Assembly: GCF_019974135.1 (NCBI RefSeq)
Contig: NZ_AP025017.1
Coordinates: 682,001-746,000 of the forward strand
DNA: 64,000 nt
Reading direction: 5' to 3'
Source: Actinomyces capricornis
GTDB taxonomy: Bacteria > Actinomycetota > Actinomycetes > Actinomycetales > Actinomycetaceae
Below are positions 8,629-17,140 of this stretch, one piece after another; within the stretch, counting starts at the first letter, position 1, and every line of letters starts with the position of its first letter. The notes beneath the pieces were generated by a model. That model searched no databases. It was not told the DNA's origin and worked only from the letters and a program-made list of their open reading frames with translations. The translations under genes and the position numbers were made by a program.

Positions 8629-9612
8629 ATGAGCCCCCACACGCCCCCGACCGCGCCCGGGCGGCGCACCTCCATCCCGGGCAATCTCCTGCGCGGTGGC
8701 CTCATCGGCCTGGCCGAGACGGTCCCGGGTGTCTCCGGGGGGACCGTGGCCCTGGTGGTGGGCATCTATGACGAGCTCATCGGCTCGGCCTCCCACCTGG
8801 TCTCGGCCATCAAGGCCCTGGTCACCGGCCCCGACCGCCTGGCCTCGGCCAGGGCGCACCTGCGCGCCACCCGCTGGCGCCTGCTCATCCCCGTGGCGGT
8901 GGGGATGGCGACGGTGGTGCTTGCGGTGGCCGGCCCCATGGCCGACGCCGTCGAGCACTACCCGGTGCAGATGCGCGGGCTGTTCTTCGGCATGGTGCTG
9001 GCCTCGATCAGTGTGCCGGTGCGCATGGTGCGCGACTCCCTCAACAGCCGGCCCCTGGGCTCCGGGGCGCGCCCCCGGTGGCTGGCGGCCCGACTGCTGG
9101 GCATCGGTGCAACGGCGGCCGTCATCACCTGGCTGCTGGTCTCGCGCCAGCCCTCCCATATCGAGCCCCATCCCCTGGTGATCGTTCCCGCCGCGGCCGT
9201 CGCCGTGGCCGCCCTGGTGCTGCCCGGGCTCTCCGGCTCCTTCCTCCTGCTGACCTTCGGCCTCTACGAGCCCACCCTGCGCGCCGTGGATGAGCGCGAC
9301 CTGGGCTACCTGGGGCTGTTCATCCTGGGGGCCATGCTGGGCCTGGCCCTGGTGGTCAAATCGCTCCAATGGCTGCTGGCCCACCACCAGGTGATGACCC
9401 TGTGCGCCCTCATCGGGCTCATGGTGGGCGGCCTCAGGGCGCTGTGGCCATGGCAGGACGAGATGAACCGTGCACTGGCCCCGGGCCACTCCCTGGGCGC
9501 CGTCCTGGCCCTGGGACTGCTGGGCTTCGCACTGGTGACCACGATGATCGTCGTCGACCTCGCCATCGCCCGGCGCTCGGCCCGCGAGCGACTGCCCGAC
9601 ACGGGCTCCTGA
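8629..9612 (+). CDS. DUF368 family membrane protein (putative undecaprenyl-phosphate flippase)
   Basis: 327 residues with about eight membrane spans. The N-terminal GGLIGLAETVPGVSGGTVAL and the second-half repeat PGLSGSFLLLTFGLYEP are the two inverted-repeat signatures of DUF368. Members (PopT type) were shown in other bacteria to return undecaprenyl phosphate across the membrane. The ATG at 8629 follows GAAGGAG by about 10 nt. An upstream GTG at 8590 is less likely. Its place after dedA groups two families with the same proposed lipid-carrier role. Confidence 0.87.
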   Translation: MSPHTPPTAPGRRTSIPGNLLRGGLIGLAETVPGVSGGTVALVVGIYDELIGSASHLVSAIKALVTGPDRLASARAHLRATRWRLLIPVAVGMATVVLAVAGPMADAVEHYPVQMRGLFFGMVLASISVPVRMVRDSLNSRPLGSGARPRWLAARLLGIGATAAVITWLLVSRQPSHIEPHPLVIVPAAAVAVAALVLPGLSGSFLLLTFGLYEPTLRAVDERDLGYLGLFILGAMLGLALVVKSLQWLLAHHQVMTLCALIGLMVGGLRALWPWQDEMNRALAPGHSLGAVLALGLLGFALVTTMIVVDLAIARRSARERLPDTGS

Positions 9613-9633
9613 GCCCGCTCCGCCGGGCTCCCT

Positions 9634-9673
9634 CCGGCAGGCACCGCCTCCGGTGCTGGGCCTTGCCTGCCGG
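9634..9673. terminator. Convergent terminator hairpin
   Basis: CCGGCAGGCA (9634-9643) pairs with TGCCTGCCGG (9664-9673), with a smaller ACCG/CGGT pairing inside the loop. It lies between the convergent DUF368 and histidine-kinase genes. No T-run follows. Confidence 0.55.
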
Positions 9674-9705
9674 CCCCAGGACCAGAGCCAGGCCCAGTAG
9701 CGCCC

Positions 9706-10785
9706 TCAGAAGCGCCGGCGTCGCCCCACCGAGACCAGCGCCCCCTGGGGCAGGACGTTATTGGGGTCCAGCGACTTGGGCACGGCATTGAGCAGGATGG
9801 AGAAGACCGCCGGGCGCCGCTGGGACAGCTCGATGCGACCGCCGTCGGCCTCCACCAGGTCCTTGGCCAGGGCCAGGCCCACCCCTGTGGAACCGTGGCC
9901 CGAGACGTGGCGGTCGAAGATGTAGGGGGCGAGCTCGTCCTCCACGCCCGGCCCCTCGTCGGCCACGTCGATGAAGACGCCGTGCCCACCATTGGCGCCG
10001 CGCACGCTGACGCTGGTGGCGCCCCCGCCGTAGCGCAGGGAGTTCTCGATGACGGTGGCCAGCACCTGGGCCAGGGAGCCGGGGGTGGCCAGGACCGGGT
10101 GGCCCACCTCATCGCTGAAGGTGATCGTGCGTCCCTCCTGCTGGTAGGCCGGCTCCCACTCCTCGCGCTGCTGGGCGAAGACGTCGGCCAGGTGCAGTGC
10201 CTCGGTGGTGCCCCCGCCGGTGCGCCGGGAGATCTTGAGCAGGTCCTCCACCACGCCGGTGAGCCGCTCGACCTGCTCCAGGCAGGCGTGGGCCTCGGCG
10301 CGCACCTCCTCCTGGTCGGAGAGCAGCTCGATCTCCTCCAGGCGCAGGCTCAGGGAGGTCAGGGGCGTGCGCAGCTGGTGGGAGGCGTCGGAGGCGAACT
10401 GGCGCTCGGCGGCCAGGCGCCCCGCGACGCGCTCGGCGGAGCGGACCAGCTCGGCCTGCACCAGGTCGATCTCCTCGATGCCCGAGGAGCGCAGGCGGGG
10501 GCGCACCTGCCCGCTGCCCAGCTGCTCGGCCTCGGCGGCCAGGTAGATCAGTGGTGCCGACAGGCGCCGGGCCGCCTTGGAGGCCACCACGGAGGCGGCC
10601 GCCAGGGCCACGACGGTGAGGATGACGATGGTGGCCACCACCGTGAGGATGGCGCTGACCTGGCCGGAGCGGTCCTGCGTGGTGCGCAGGGCCAGGATGA
10701 TCCACCCGCCACCCAGGGGCGCCCCCAGCAGGACGACGGCCACGGCGACGGCGGACATCGAGGTGACCATGGTTCGACGGCGCAT
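9706..10785 (-). CDS. Sensor histidine kinase, OmpR/EnvZ type, short-loop membrane sensor
   Basis: 359 residues. Two membrane helices (about residues 7-33 and 45-68) are separated by only about 12 residues, so the signal is probably sensed in or at the membrane. A HAMP region (70-120) and the H-box FASDASHQLRTP (His136) follow. N-box ENSLRYGG, DEGPGV and GVGLALAKDLVEADGG form the ATP-binding domain. It pairs with the response regulator encoded 150 nt upstream on the same strand. A weak GAGG ribosome site precedes the ATG. The target genes are unknown. Confidence 0.9.
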   Translation of the reverse strand: MRRRTMVTSMSAVAVAVVLLGAPLGGGWIILALRTTQDRSGQVSAILTVVATIVILTVVALAAASVVASKAARRLSAPLIYLAAEAEQLGSGQVRPRLRSSGIEEIDLVQAELVRSAERVAGRLAAERQFASDASHQLRTPLTSLSLRLEEIELLSDQEEVRAEAHACLEQVERLTGVVEDLLKISRRTGGGTTEALHLADVFAQQREEWEPAYQQEGRTITFSDEVGHPVLATPGSLAQVLATVIENSLRYGGGATSVSVRGANGGHGVFIDVADEGPGVEDELAPYIFDRHVSGHGSTGVGLALAKDLVEADGGRIELSQRRPAVFSILLNAVPKSLDPNNVLPQGALVSVGRRRRF

Positions 10786-10935
10786 CTGCTACCTCTTCTC
10801 AACGGGTCGGCGGGCGAGCAGCGCCCCGGCCCACGAGGGTGCGGCCGGGGCGCATGGTGCGGCGGTCCTGGTGGTGGACCGCAGTGGGCGGGGCTGGCGG
10901 TGCCGGGCGGCCGCGACGGCCGACTGGGCCCCGGC

Positions 10936-11607
10936 TCAGCCCTCGGCCAGGCGGTAGCCGTCGGCCTCGGCGAGCAGGAGGCCGGGGGCCTCCTCGTCGT
11001 CGCCGAGCTTGCGCCGCAGCCAGGTGGCGTGCATCTCCAGGGTCTGGGGGCTGCCGGTGGGGTCCTCGCCCCACACCTCCTTGAGGATGTCGTCGCTGTG
11101 GACCACGGCCCCGCCGCCGCGCACGAGCACGCGCAGCAGCTCGAACTCGCGGATGGTCAGCTGCAGCTCGCGGCTGCCGACGAAGGCGCGGTGCGCGGCG
11201 ACGTCGACGCGGACCTGCCCCAGGGCGAGCTCGTCCTCGGTGGCCTCACCGGAGGCGCGCCGCACCTGGGCGCGCACCCGGGCCAGGAGCTCGGCCAGGC
11301 GGAAGGGCTTGGTCACGTAGTCGTCCGCTCCGGCGTCCAGGCCGACGACGAGGTCGGTGTCGTCGCTGCGGGCGGTGAGCATGAGGATGGGGATGGTCAG
11401 GCCCTGGGCGCGCACCTGACGGGCGACGTCCAGGCCGTCGATATCGGGCAGTCCGAGGTCGAGCACGATGATGTCTGCGCTCCCGACCTCCTCCAGGGCC
11501 CCCTTGCCGGTGCCATGGGTCAGGACCGCATAGCCCTCCCGGCCGAAGGCTCGGGCGAGCGGCTCAGAGATAGCAGGGTCGTCTTCAACGAGCAGAACAG
11601 TGGTCAC
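10936..11607 (-). CDS. OmpR-family response regulator
   Basis: 223 residues. The receiver domain has the acidic pair VEDD, phospho-acceptor Asp50 in VLDLGLPD, and Lys100 in VTKPF. The C-terminal winged helix includes ELQLTIREFELLRVLVRGGG and TLEMHATWLRRKLGD. A GTG at 11607 is chosen because the conserved receiver begins at once (VTTVLLVEDD) and TACGAT lies 7 nt upstream. The longer ATG start at 11667 would add ~20 Arg/Ser-rich residues that do not look real. Partner: the downstream sensor kinase. Confidence 0.92.
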   Translation of the reverse strand: MTTVLLVEDDPAISEPLARAFGREGYAVLTHGTGKGALEEVGSADIIVLDLGLPDIDGLDVARQVRAQGLTIPILMLTARSDDTDLVVGLDAGADDYVTKPFRLAELLARVRAQVRRASGEATEDELALGQVRVDVAAHRAFVGSRELQLTIREFELLRVLVRGGGAVVHSDDILKEVWGEDPTGSPQTLEMHATWLRRKLGDDEEAPGLLLAEADGYRLAEG

Positions 11608-11614
11608 ACTGGTG

Positions 11615-11620
11615 ATCGTA
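11615..11620 (-). promoter_or_regulatory. -10 box of the OmpR-type regulator (leaderless)
   Basis: TACGAT on the minus strand, 7 nt before the GTG at 11607. Confidence 0.5.
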
Positions 11621-11744
11621 GGCGACGATGGCGAGGACCGCCATCGTCCGCCGGACCGAGATCTCATCGCCGCCCCATGAGCCGGCGCCGCCGTGGGCGG
11701 CCTCAGCGGGGGCGCCCGGTTCGGCCGGCCCGGGAATGCGCTGG

Positions 11745-12809
11745 TCAGGCCCGCTCCAGGGACCAGGGCACGATCTGCCCCAGCCCCTTGGCCACCACCT
11801 CATGGCACTGGCCCACGCGGTACCTGCCGGCGACCGGGCCGTGGAGGATGGCCATGGCGGTGGTCTCGTCCATGCGGATGCCGCCGGGATCGGCGGCGTC
11901 GACCAGACGGGAGGCGAGGTTGACGGTGGGGCCGAAGACGTCCCCGGAGCGGGAGACCACGCGCCCGTGCACGAGGGAGGCGCGCACCCGGATGGCGTCG
12001 GGGCCGCTCTGGAGCTCCTCGACCAGGGAGGTGACGACGTCGGCGGCGGTGGGCAGGTCGTCGGCGATGTACATGACGGCGTCGCCGATCGTCTTGACCA
12101 CGCGCGCCCCCCGGGAGGTCACGACGTCGCGGGCCGTGTTCTCGAAGTCCTCCAGCAGGAGGGTCAGGGCGCGCTTGCTCATGCCCTGGGCGCGCTGGGT
12201 GAAGGAGACGATGTCGACGAATCCGAGGGCCCGGGTCAGGGGGTAGAAGTCGGGGCCGGTGTCCTCGCGGTCGCGGTTGGCGACCTCGGCGTCGGTGCGG
12301 CTGAGGAGGGAGGCCAGGTGGCGGCGCCAGACGTAGGCCAGCTGCTTGGACAGGGTGTCGACCATGTCCCCGACCTCGCTGAGCGCCTCCAGGCGCGCCT
12401 GGGTGTCATTCAGGCCGCGGCGCTGGATGAGGTCGCCCACGAGGGTCTCGAACTGCCACAGCACGAGGCGGTCCATGGTGTAGGACTGGGCGCGCAGCAG
12501 CTCCAGGGCCCCGGCCACCTCCATGCCCTGGTCGCCGTCCTGGCAGATGAGGGACAGCGTGTTGCGCAGCGCCGCGGCGTCGCTCCCGGTGAAGCGGACC
12601 TCATCGGGGGCGACGTCGGCGAAGCCCATGGCCCGCCAGAAGCGCTTGGCCATCTCCAGGTCAGTGCCCGCCTGCTCGGCCATCTGCTCCAGGGTCAGGA
12701 TGGGGTCCTCCCCCAGGAGCAGGCGCTGGTGGCCTGCCAGCGCGGCCCAGTCCTCGACCCCCGCCTGCCTACTCTCGCCCTCCTCGGGGCTCTCCTTAAC
12801 TGCCATCAC
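11745..12809 (-). CDS. Class III adenylate cyclase with N-terminal regulatory domain
   Basis: 354 residues. The C-terminal half is a class III cyclase: metal Asp in GFVDIVSFTQRAQGMSK, substrate Lys and second metal Asp in VVKTIGDAVMYIADD, then DVFGPTVNLASRLVDAADPG with the transition-state Asn/Arg. All catalytic residues are present. The N-terminal ~190 residues (AALAGHQRLLLGEDPILTLE, then WRAMGFADVAPDEVRFTGSD) resemble the pH-responsive autoinhibitory domain of M. tuberculosis Rv1264, so acid-regulated cAMP synthesis is a reasonable inference. GTG at 12809 is preferred, with TACTCT 6 nt upstream. No membrane helix is seen. Confidence 0.9.
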   Translation of the reverse strand: MMAVKESPEEGESRQAGVEDWAALAGHQRLLLGEDPILTLEQMAEQAGTDLEMAKRFWRAMGFADVAPDEVRFTGSDAAALRNTLSLICQDGDQGMEVAGALELLRAQSYTMDRLVLWQFETLVGDLIQRRGLNDTQARLEALSEVGDMVDTLSKQLAYVWRRHLASLLSRTDAEVANRDREDTGPDFYPLTRALGFVDIVSFTQRAQGMSKRALTLLLEDFENTARDVVTSRGARVVKTIGDAVMYIADDLPTAADVVTSLVEELQSGPDAIRVRASLVHGRVVSRSGDVFGPTVNLASRLVDAADPGGIRMDETTAMAILHGPVAGRYRVGQCHEVVAKGLGQIVPWSLERA

Positions 12810-12815
12810 CGCGCT

Positions 12816-12821
12816 AGAGTA
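12816..12821 (-). promoter_or_regulatory. -10 box of the adenylate cyclase gene (leaderless)
   Basis: TACTCT on the minus strand, 6 nt before the GTG at 12809. Confidence 0.5.
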
Positions 12822-12874
12822 GCGCAGGTCACACGCAAGCGCTCGTTGAGGATTCACTCCGTGAAACACGGGGC

Positions 12875-13777
12875 TCAGGAACGACCGCGCACAAGCCTGA
12901 CATCCCCGGCCTGCAGGACGACCGTCCCACTCTCAGTGCGCAGGACCAGGCCCGGGTCGAGGTCGATGGCCAGGCCCTCCACGCAGCCACTGGGGGCCTG
13001 GACGCTGACCCGCTGGCCCAGGGTGGCGCAGGCCTCGCGCAACTGCTGGGCGAGCCCTCCACCGGCGGACCGCGGATCTCCACCGACCTCCTCCCACTGG
13101 ACCAGGCGCTGGCGCAGTCGGGCACCGATTTCCTCGCGCACCTCCTCGGGCTCGGCCTCCACCCCCAGGGTGCGCAGAGAGGCGGCCCAGGGGACGGGCA
13201 GCTGCTCGACGCTCTGACGGACGTTGACGCCGATGCCCAGGACGATGGCGGGGGCCTGATCGCGCGTGGGGGGCCGGCCATCGGGCAGGGGCAGCCCCGG
13301 TAGGGGGACCAGTTCGGCCAGGACGCCGGCGAGCTTGCGGCTGGTGCCCCAGCCCTCGACCTCGGGGGGCGCGGGGGCCGGGTCCTCGGCGGGGGCGGTG
13401 GGCAGGGCGACGACGTCGTTGGGCCATTTGGTGCTCAGGCGCCACCGCCGGGGGTCGATGCGGGGGGCCAGCGCGTCGTGGACGGCCAGGCCCGCCAGGA
13501 GCGGCAGCCAGGCCAGGGCATCGACGGGCACGAGCGGGCGCAGCACGACCGAGACGGTCAGCGCCCCGGTGGCCGGGGTGGTCCAGGTGTTGCCCGAGCG
13601 TCCGCGCCCGGCGCTCTGCCCCAGTGCGTGCAGGGCGGAGAAGTGCGGCCAGTGGTCGGCCCTGGCCCCGGTGAGGTCGGCGCGCAGGTCATCCTGGGTG
13701 GAGCCGGTCATGGGCACGACCCGCAGCGGGGAGAAGACACTCGTCGCACTGTCCGCGGCGGAGGTGGTGCAGCTCAT
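12875..13777 (-). CDS. birA: Biotin--[acetyl-CoA-carboxylase] ligase BirA
   Basis: 300 residues. It activates biotin with ATP and attaches it to a lysine of biotin-carrier domains such as acyl-CoA carboxylase. Visible motifs are GQSAGRGRSGNTW (biotinyl-AMP loop), STKWPNDVV and SRKLAGVLAELV, and a C-terminal SH3-like domain (VEGLAIDLDPGLVLRTESGT). There is no N-terminal DNA-binding domain, so this is a mono-functional, non-repressor ligase. The ATG at 13777 has TAGGGT 6 nt upstream. It diverges from maf. Confidence 0.93.
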   Translation of the reverse strand: MSCTTSAADSATSVFSPLRVVPMTGSTQDDLRADLTGARADHWPHFSALHALGQSAGRGRSGNTWTTPATGALTVSVVLRPLVPVDALAWLPLLAGLAVHDALAPRIDPRRWRLSTKWPNDVVALPTAPAEDPAPAPPEVEGWGTSRKLAGVLAELVPLPGLPLPDGRPPTRDQAPAIVLGIGVNVRQSVEQLPVPWAASLRTLGVEAEPEEVREEIGARLRQRLVQWEEVGGDPRSAGGGLAQQLREACATLGQRVSVQAPSGCVEGLAIDLDPGLVLRTESGTVVLQAGDVRLVRGRS

Positions 13778-13783
13778 GCGACG

Positions 13784-13789
13784 ACCCTA
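13784..13789 (-). promoter_or_regulatory. -10 box of birA (leaderless)
   Basis: TAGGGT on the minus strand, 6 nt before the birA ATG at 13777. Confidence 0.6.
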
Positions 13790-13914
13790 CCGCCACAGGA
13801 CGGCGATAGGGCGGGATAGGGCATGGGGCGGGCCTGCCCTGGCCGCGTCCCGCCCGGTGGGCTCGCGGCGCGGACCGCCCGGGATGGGCCCCGTCCCGGG
13901 TACCAGCGGGCCGC

Positions 13915-13920
13915 TAGGGT
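13915..13920 (+). promoter_or_regulatory. -10 box of maf (leaderless)
   Basis: TAGGGT, 6 nt before the maf GTG at 13927. Confidence 0.6.
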
Positions 13921-13926
13921 GGGGGC

Positions 13927-14571
13927 GTGATCCTCCTGGCATCCCGGTCCTCCGGCCGCCTGGCGACGCTGCGCGCCGCCGGCGTTGAGCCCCTCGTCCG
14001 CGTCTCGACAGTCGATGAGGAGGCCGTGCTGGGGGCGCTCAGGCGGCGCGCTCCCGAGGCGGGGCCCGCCGAGCAGGTCCAGGAGCTGGCCCGGGCCAAG
14101 GCCCTGGAGGTCGCCGGTCGCACGCACGCGCAGGAGGCCCGCGTCGTCGTGGGCTGCGACTCGATGCTGGAGATCGACGGCCTCGTGGTGGGCAAGCCGG
14201 CCAGCGCCCAGCAGGCCCGCGAGCGCTGGCTGTCCATGCGAGGCAGGAGCGGCACGCTGCACTCCGGCCACTTCCTGGTGCGCACGGCCGATGGCGCCAG
14301 CGCGCAGGGCGTGAGCTCGACGGTGGTGCACTTCGGTGAGCCGGGCCTGGAGGAGATCGAGGCCTATATCGCCACCGGTGAGCCCCTGTGGTGTGCGGGC
14401 GCCTTCACGATCGACGGCCTGGGCGGGGCCTTCATCGAGGGCGTGGAGGGAGACCCGCACGGGGTGGTGGGCCTCTCCCTGCCGCTGCTGCGCCGGCTCC
14501 TGGCACAGCTGGGGGTGACCTGGACCGACCTGTGGGCTCCGTCATCGACCGATCCGGACGTGGGCGGTTGA
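13927..14571 (+). CDS. maf: Maf family nucleoside-triphosphate pyrophosphatase
   Basis: 214 residues. Maf proteins hydrolyse non-canonical or modified NTPs to NMP and pyrophosphate and thereby limit their incorporation. The start ILLASRSSGRLATLRAAGVE matches the conserved nucleotide-binding (SxR) region. The catalytic Asp is in VVVGCDSML, followed by KPASAQQARERWLSMRGRSG and the C-terminal GAFTIDGLGGAFIEGVEGD. The GTG start has TAGGGT 6 nt upstream and no ribosome site, consistent with a leaderless mRNA. Confidence 0.92.
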   Translation: MILLASRSSGRLATLRAAGVEPLVRVSTVDEEAVLGALRRRAPEAGPAEQVQELARAKALEVAGRTHAQEARVVVGCDSMLEIDGLVVGKPASAQQARERWLSMRGRSGTLHSGHFLVRTADGASAQGVSSTVVHFGEPGLEEIEAYIATGEPLWCAGAFTIDGLGGAFIEGVEGDPHGVVGLSLPLLRRLLAQLGVTWTDLWAPSSTDPDVGG

Positions 14572-14626
14572 CGCGGCCCCAGTCCCCTCCACCGCCGAGT
14601 CAGGCGATGGAGGCGGAGTGGAGGGC

Positions 14627-15430
14627 TCAGGCGGCCTGGGTGCCGGGGGCCGCGGAGATGACCTTCATGAGCTGGGAGAGCAGGCCCAGCTCGTCACGGC
14701 TGAGGCGGTCCAGGACGTGGCGGCGCACGCCGTCGAGGTGGACGGGTGCGGCCTGCCGCAGGAAGGCCAGGCCGGCCTCGGTCAGCTCGCAGTTGACGCC
14801 GCGCTTGTCGGAGGCGCAGGAGACCCGCACCACGTAGCCCTCCTTCTCCAGGCGCCCGACGGTGTGGGTCAGGCGGGAGCGGGAGTGGGAGACGTGCTCG
14901 GCGAGGGTGGACATGCGCATGGAGTGCTGGGGGGCCTCGGAGAGGCGCACGAGAATCTCGTACTCGTGCATGGAGATGCCGCAGCCGGCTTCGAGCTCGT
15001 GGTTGAGGCGCGCGGTCACGGCGGTGGAGGCGGCGAGGAAGGCGCGCCAGGAGTCCATCTCCAGCGGGTCGAGGTGCCGGTACTGGGCCGTATCCCCGCA
15101 GGTCTGGGCCGGTTCGACGGCCTGGCCGCAGGCGGTCGGGGCCTCCTCCTTGGCGGGTACCGCCTCCTGGCCGCAGGTGTTGGCCGGCACGGCCTCCTGG
15201 CCGCAGGTGTTGGCCGGCACGGCCTCCTGGCCGCAGGTGTTGGCCGGCACGGCCTCCTGGCCGCAGCTCCGGGTTGGATCGACGACGTTCTGCCCACGGG
15301 TGCGGGCCGGGTCGACGGCTGTGCGGCCGGGCGCAGGGGCGGGATCGATGACAGCCTGCCCGCAGGCGGTCGCCGCGCCACCGGGCTCCTCGATGCCGGA
15401 TTCAGCGGTCTTCTTCTCGGCGCTGCTCAC
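14627..15430 (-). CDS. MarR-family regulator with an N-terminal Cys-Gly-Gln repeat region
   Basis: 267 residues, about 110 longer than a usual MarR protein. Residues ~120-255 form the winged helix: EYEILVRLSEAP, MSTLAEHVSHSRSRLTHTVGRL (recognition helix) and the wing VRVSCASDKRGVNCELT. Residues 20-115 are a repeat tract of ~10-residue units, [SAT]CGQEAVPAN, with cysteines at 23, 56, 66, 76, 86, 101 and 111. The units are exact at the DNA level over three copies. The tract lacks hydrophobic segments. A metal- or redox-sensing role for the cysteines is a guess. GTG at 15430 follows GGAAGGAG by 8 nt; an ATG at 15511 has no such site. Confidence 0.85.
   Translation of the reverse strand: MSSAEKKTAESGIEEPGGAATACGQAVIDPAPAPGRTAVDPARTRGQNVVDPTRSCGQEAVPANTCGQEAVPANTCGQEAVPANTCGQEAVPAKEEAPTACGQAVEPAQTCGDTAQYRHLDPLEMDSWRAFLAASTAVTARLNHELEAGCGISMHEYEILVRLSEAPQHSMRMSTLAEHVSHSRSRLTHTVGRLEKEGYVVRVSCASDKRGVNCELTEAGLAFLRQAAPVHLDGVRRHVLDRLSRDELGLLSQLMKVISAAPGTQAA
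15163..15266. repeat. 30-bp in-frame tandem repeat within the MarR gene
   Basis: The units at 15181-15210 and 15211-15240 are identical, with partial copies on both sides (15163-15180 and 15241-15266). The unit encodes CGQEAVPANT. Because the period is a multiple of three, slippage would change the number of cysteines without breaking the frame. Confidence 0.95.
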
Positions 15431-15939
15431 CGCTTTAACTCCTTCCGACCACGGCTGTGCACCACGGCCACTCGCCACCTTCTGCTTGTCGTTCAGGATT
15501 GAACAACTCACATGATCTATTTATAACACTTGCTAAGGCTATCGTCGCGTTCTTTGTCGCGGTCGGCAAGTGCCGTGGGACACGGCGGCGCGGATGGCGG
15601 GGGCCGTCCCCGCACATGATCCCATCATGGTCACGACTCCCGGAACGGCAGTCATTGGGGCAGCCGCACCGACACTCTTCCGTGACCTGCGCACTTCCCG
15701 GCGCCAGCAGCCCCTCATCGACGCGGAGGGGCCTGGCGGCCACCCGCCGACGGGAGGCCGACCTCATCAGACCTCTTTGACCTTTCTCACTATCGCCGAC
15801 CCGCTCCAGTGCAGGTGAGCGCACCCTCATGGCCGCACCCCAAGGACGATCAGGTGCCGACCGCACTCCGGAACAACCCCGAGGCTCTTCACCGCTGCCT
15901 ATCTGTTGATGTCGCACTCAAGCACAGGGGCTGCTCACG
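15431..15939. other. Gene-free region upstream of the MarR gene
   Basis: No frame here looks coding. Positions 15500-15545 are unusually AT-rich (TATAAATAG on the minus strand at 15517-15525) and probably hold the MarR promoter. GTTCA-N4-TGAAC at 15491-15504 is a small inverted repeat that could be an autoregulatory operator. The rest, up to the MaoC gene end, shows nothing recognisable. Confidence 0.5.
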
Positions 15940-16932
15940 CTACACACGCGCAAGGACAAGCCAATTCTTTTGGCTCACACAGGAACCTCCCAGATCCACC
16001 AGGAGGGGGGCGCCCTCCCCCGGTGGAACCTCAAGGGGGGCGGTGAACCGGAACCGCAGGTGGTGGGCAGGCCCCCCGTCCCCAGGCACGAGGGCGAGGG
16101 ACAGGGCCCCGAGCAGGAGCCCGTGGGCGACGACGGACCGCCGGCCCACATCGAGTCCCGCCTGCGCCGCCGCCCCGCAGCACAGGTGGAGCGCATTGCG
16201 GTCACCGCTCCTGAGGGCCCAGGCCTCGACGTCGTCCCGACGCAGCCGCAGCTCGAATGCGCCGCGCCGGGGCTCCTGGCGCCCGGGCCCCTCAGGAGCG
16301 GCGGCGGTGTCGGTGTCGGCGGCACGCCCGGCCGCATCGAGCCTGCGGGCGAGCTCGTGGCGGACCACCCAGGCGGCGCCCAGGACGTGCACCGTGGAAC
16401 AGGTGCGGATGAGCTCCCACCCGGAGCGCTTCACGGTGCGGACCGTGGGGCGCGTGGAGGGGTGCCGGTCTCCTGGCGCGGGGACCTCCGAGAGCGCCGA
16501 GGTCTTCGGCAGGACGCCGATCGTCCCCGTGCCGTCGGGCGCCATCAGGCGGGCGCCTTCCCAGGAGGCCCGGCCCACTGGCGGAGGGCGCCGGCCACCT
16601 GCCGCTGCCAGGAGCTGCTGTGAGCATGAACGGTGGATGAGCCCGTCCCAGGGCGCGATGACGCGCTGCAGCTCCTCCAGGGTCAGGACAGCCGGCAGGA
16701 TGCCCACGGCGCCGCGCCAGCCGGCGGTCTCGGCGAATCCCTGTTCCTGCAGCTGTTGCCCTGCGCCACCGCTCGCCCCGGACGGCGGGACGGCGCTGCC
16801 GTCCGGCGGGCGCGGGGCGGCGCCCGCCTGTGGAGCCGGTGGTGGAGCCGGTTCCCGCGCCCGGCGCAGGATGGGTCGCAGCACTGCGGCCAGCGCCTGG
16901 GCACGCGCATCGTTGGGGGGCTCGGGGCTCAC
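15940..16932 (-). CDS. MaoC-like hot-dog dehydratase domain protein
   Basis: About 330 residues. The C-terminal half contains the hydratase-2 motif WALRSGDRNALHL followed by RRSVVAHGLLLGALSLAL and LRFRFTAPLEVPPG, which places it in the MaoC/HadB-like hot-dog family of enoyl- or hydroxyacyl-hydratases. The N-terminal half (SGWELIRTCSTVHVLGAAWV) may be a degenerate second hot-dog domain. The gene lies just after rpmG, the position held by hadA/hadB in mycobacteria. The natural substrate is unknown. The GTG at 16932 has TAGCAT 7 nt upstream; the longer ATG start at 17016 adds a poorly supported Arg/Pro-rich stretch. Confidence 0.72.
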   Translation of the reverse strand: MSPEPPNDARAQALAAVLRPILRRAREPAPPPAPQAGAAPRPPDGSAVPPSGASGGAGQQLQEQGFAETAGWRGAVGILPAVLTLEELQRVIAPWDGLIHRSCSQQLLAAAGGRRPPPVGRASWEGARLMAPDGTGTIGVLPKTSALSEVPAPGDRHPSTRPTVRTVKRSGWELIRTCSTVHVLGAAWVVRHELARRLDAAGRAADTDTAAAPEGPGRQEPRRGAFELRLRRDDVEAWALRSGDRNALHLCCGAAAQAGLDVGRRSVVAHGLLLGALSLALVPGDGGPAHHLRFRFTAPLEVPPGEGAPLLVDLGGSCVSQKNWLVLARV

Positions 16933-16939
16933 CCGCTCG

Positions 16940-16945
16940 ATGCTA
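16940..16945 (-). promoter_or_regulatory. -10 box of the MaoC-like gene (leaderless)
   Basis: TAGCAT on the minus strand, 7 nt before the GTG at 16932. Confidence 0.4.
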
Positions 16946-17140
16946 GGCCCTCCCCGCTTCCCGCTGCACGTCGTCGGTGCTACCCCGGCGGATCGACCCC
17001 GCCCCTCCCGCACCATCCGGTCCTCACGCCATCCGAAGGTGTGCAGCAGGGGCGCGAGGGCATGAAGGAGCCCCGCCGACGCATGGTCGACGGGGCTCGC
17101 AGGTCCGCCCTGGGCGGCAGCCGATCGGCTGGTGGCCGAC

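Noticed and set aside
15163..15266. CRISPR-like array in the MarR gene region
   Set aside because: The 30-bp repeats are directly adjacent with no spacers and encode an in-frame peptide repeat.
15457..15818. Plus-strand frames of about 80-107 codons upstream of the MarR gene
   Set aside because: They have no domain, no ribosome site and no codon bias distinct from the other frames.
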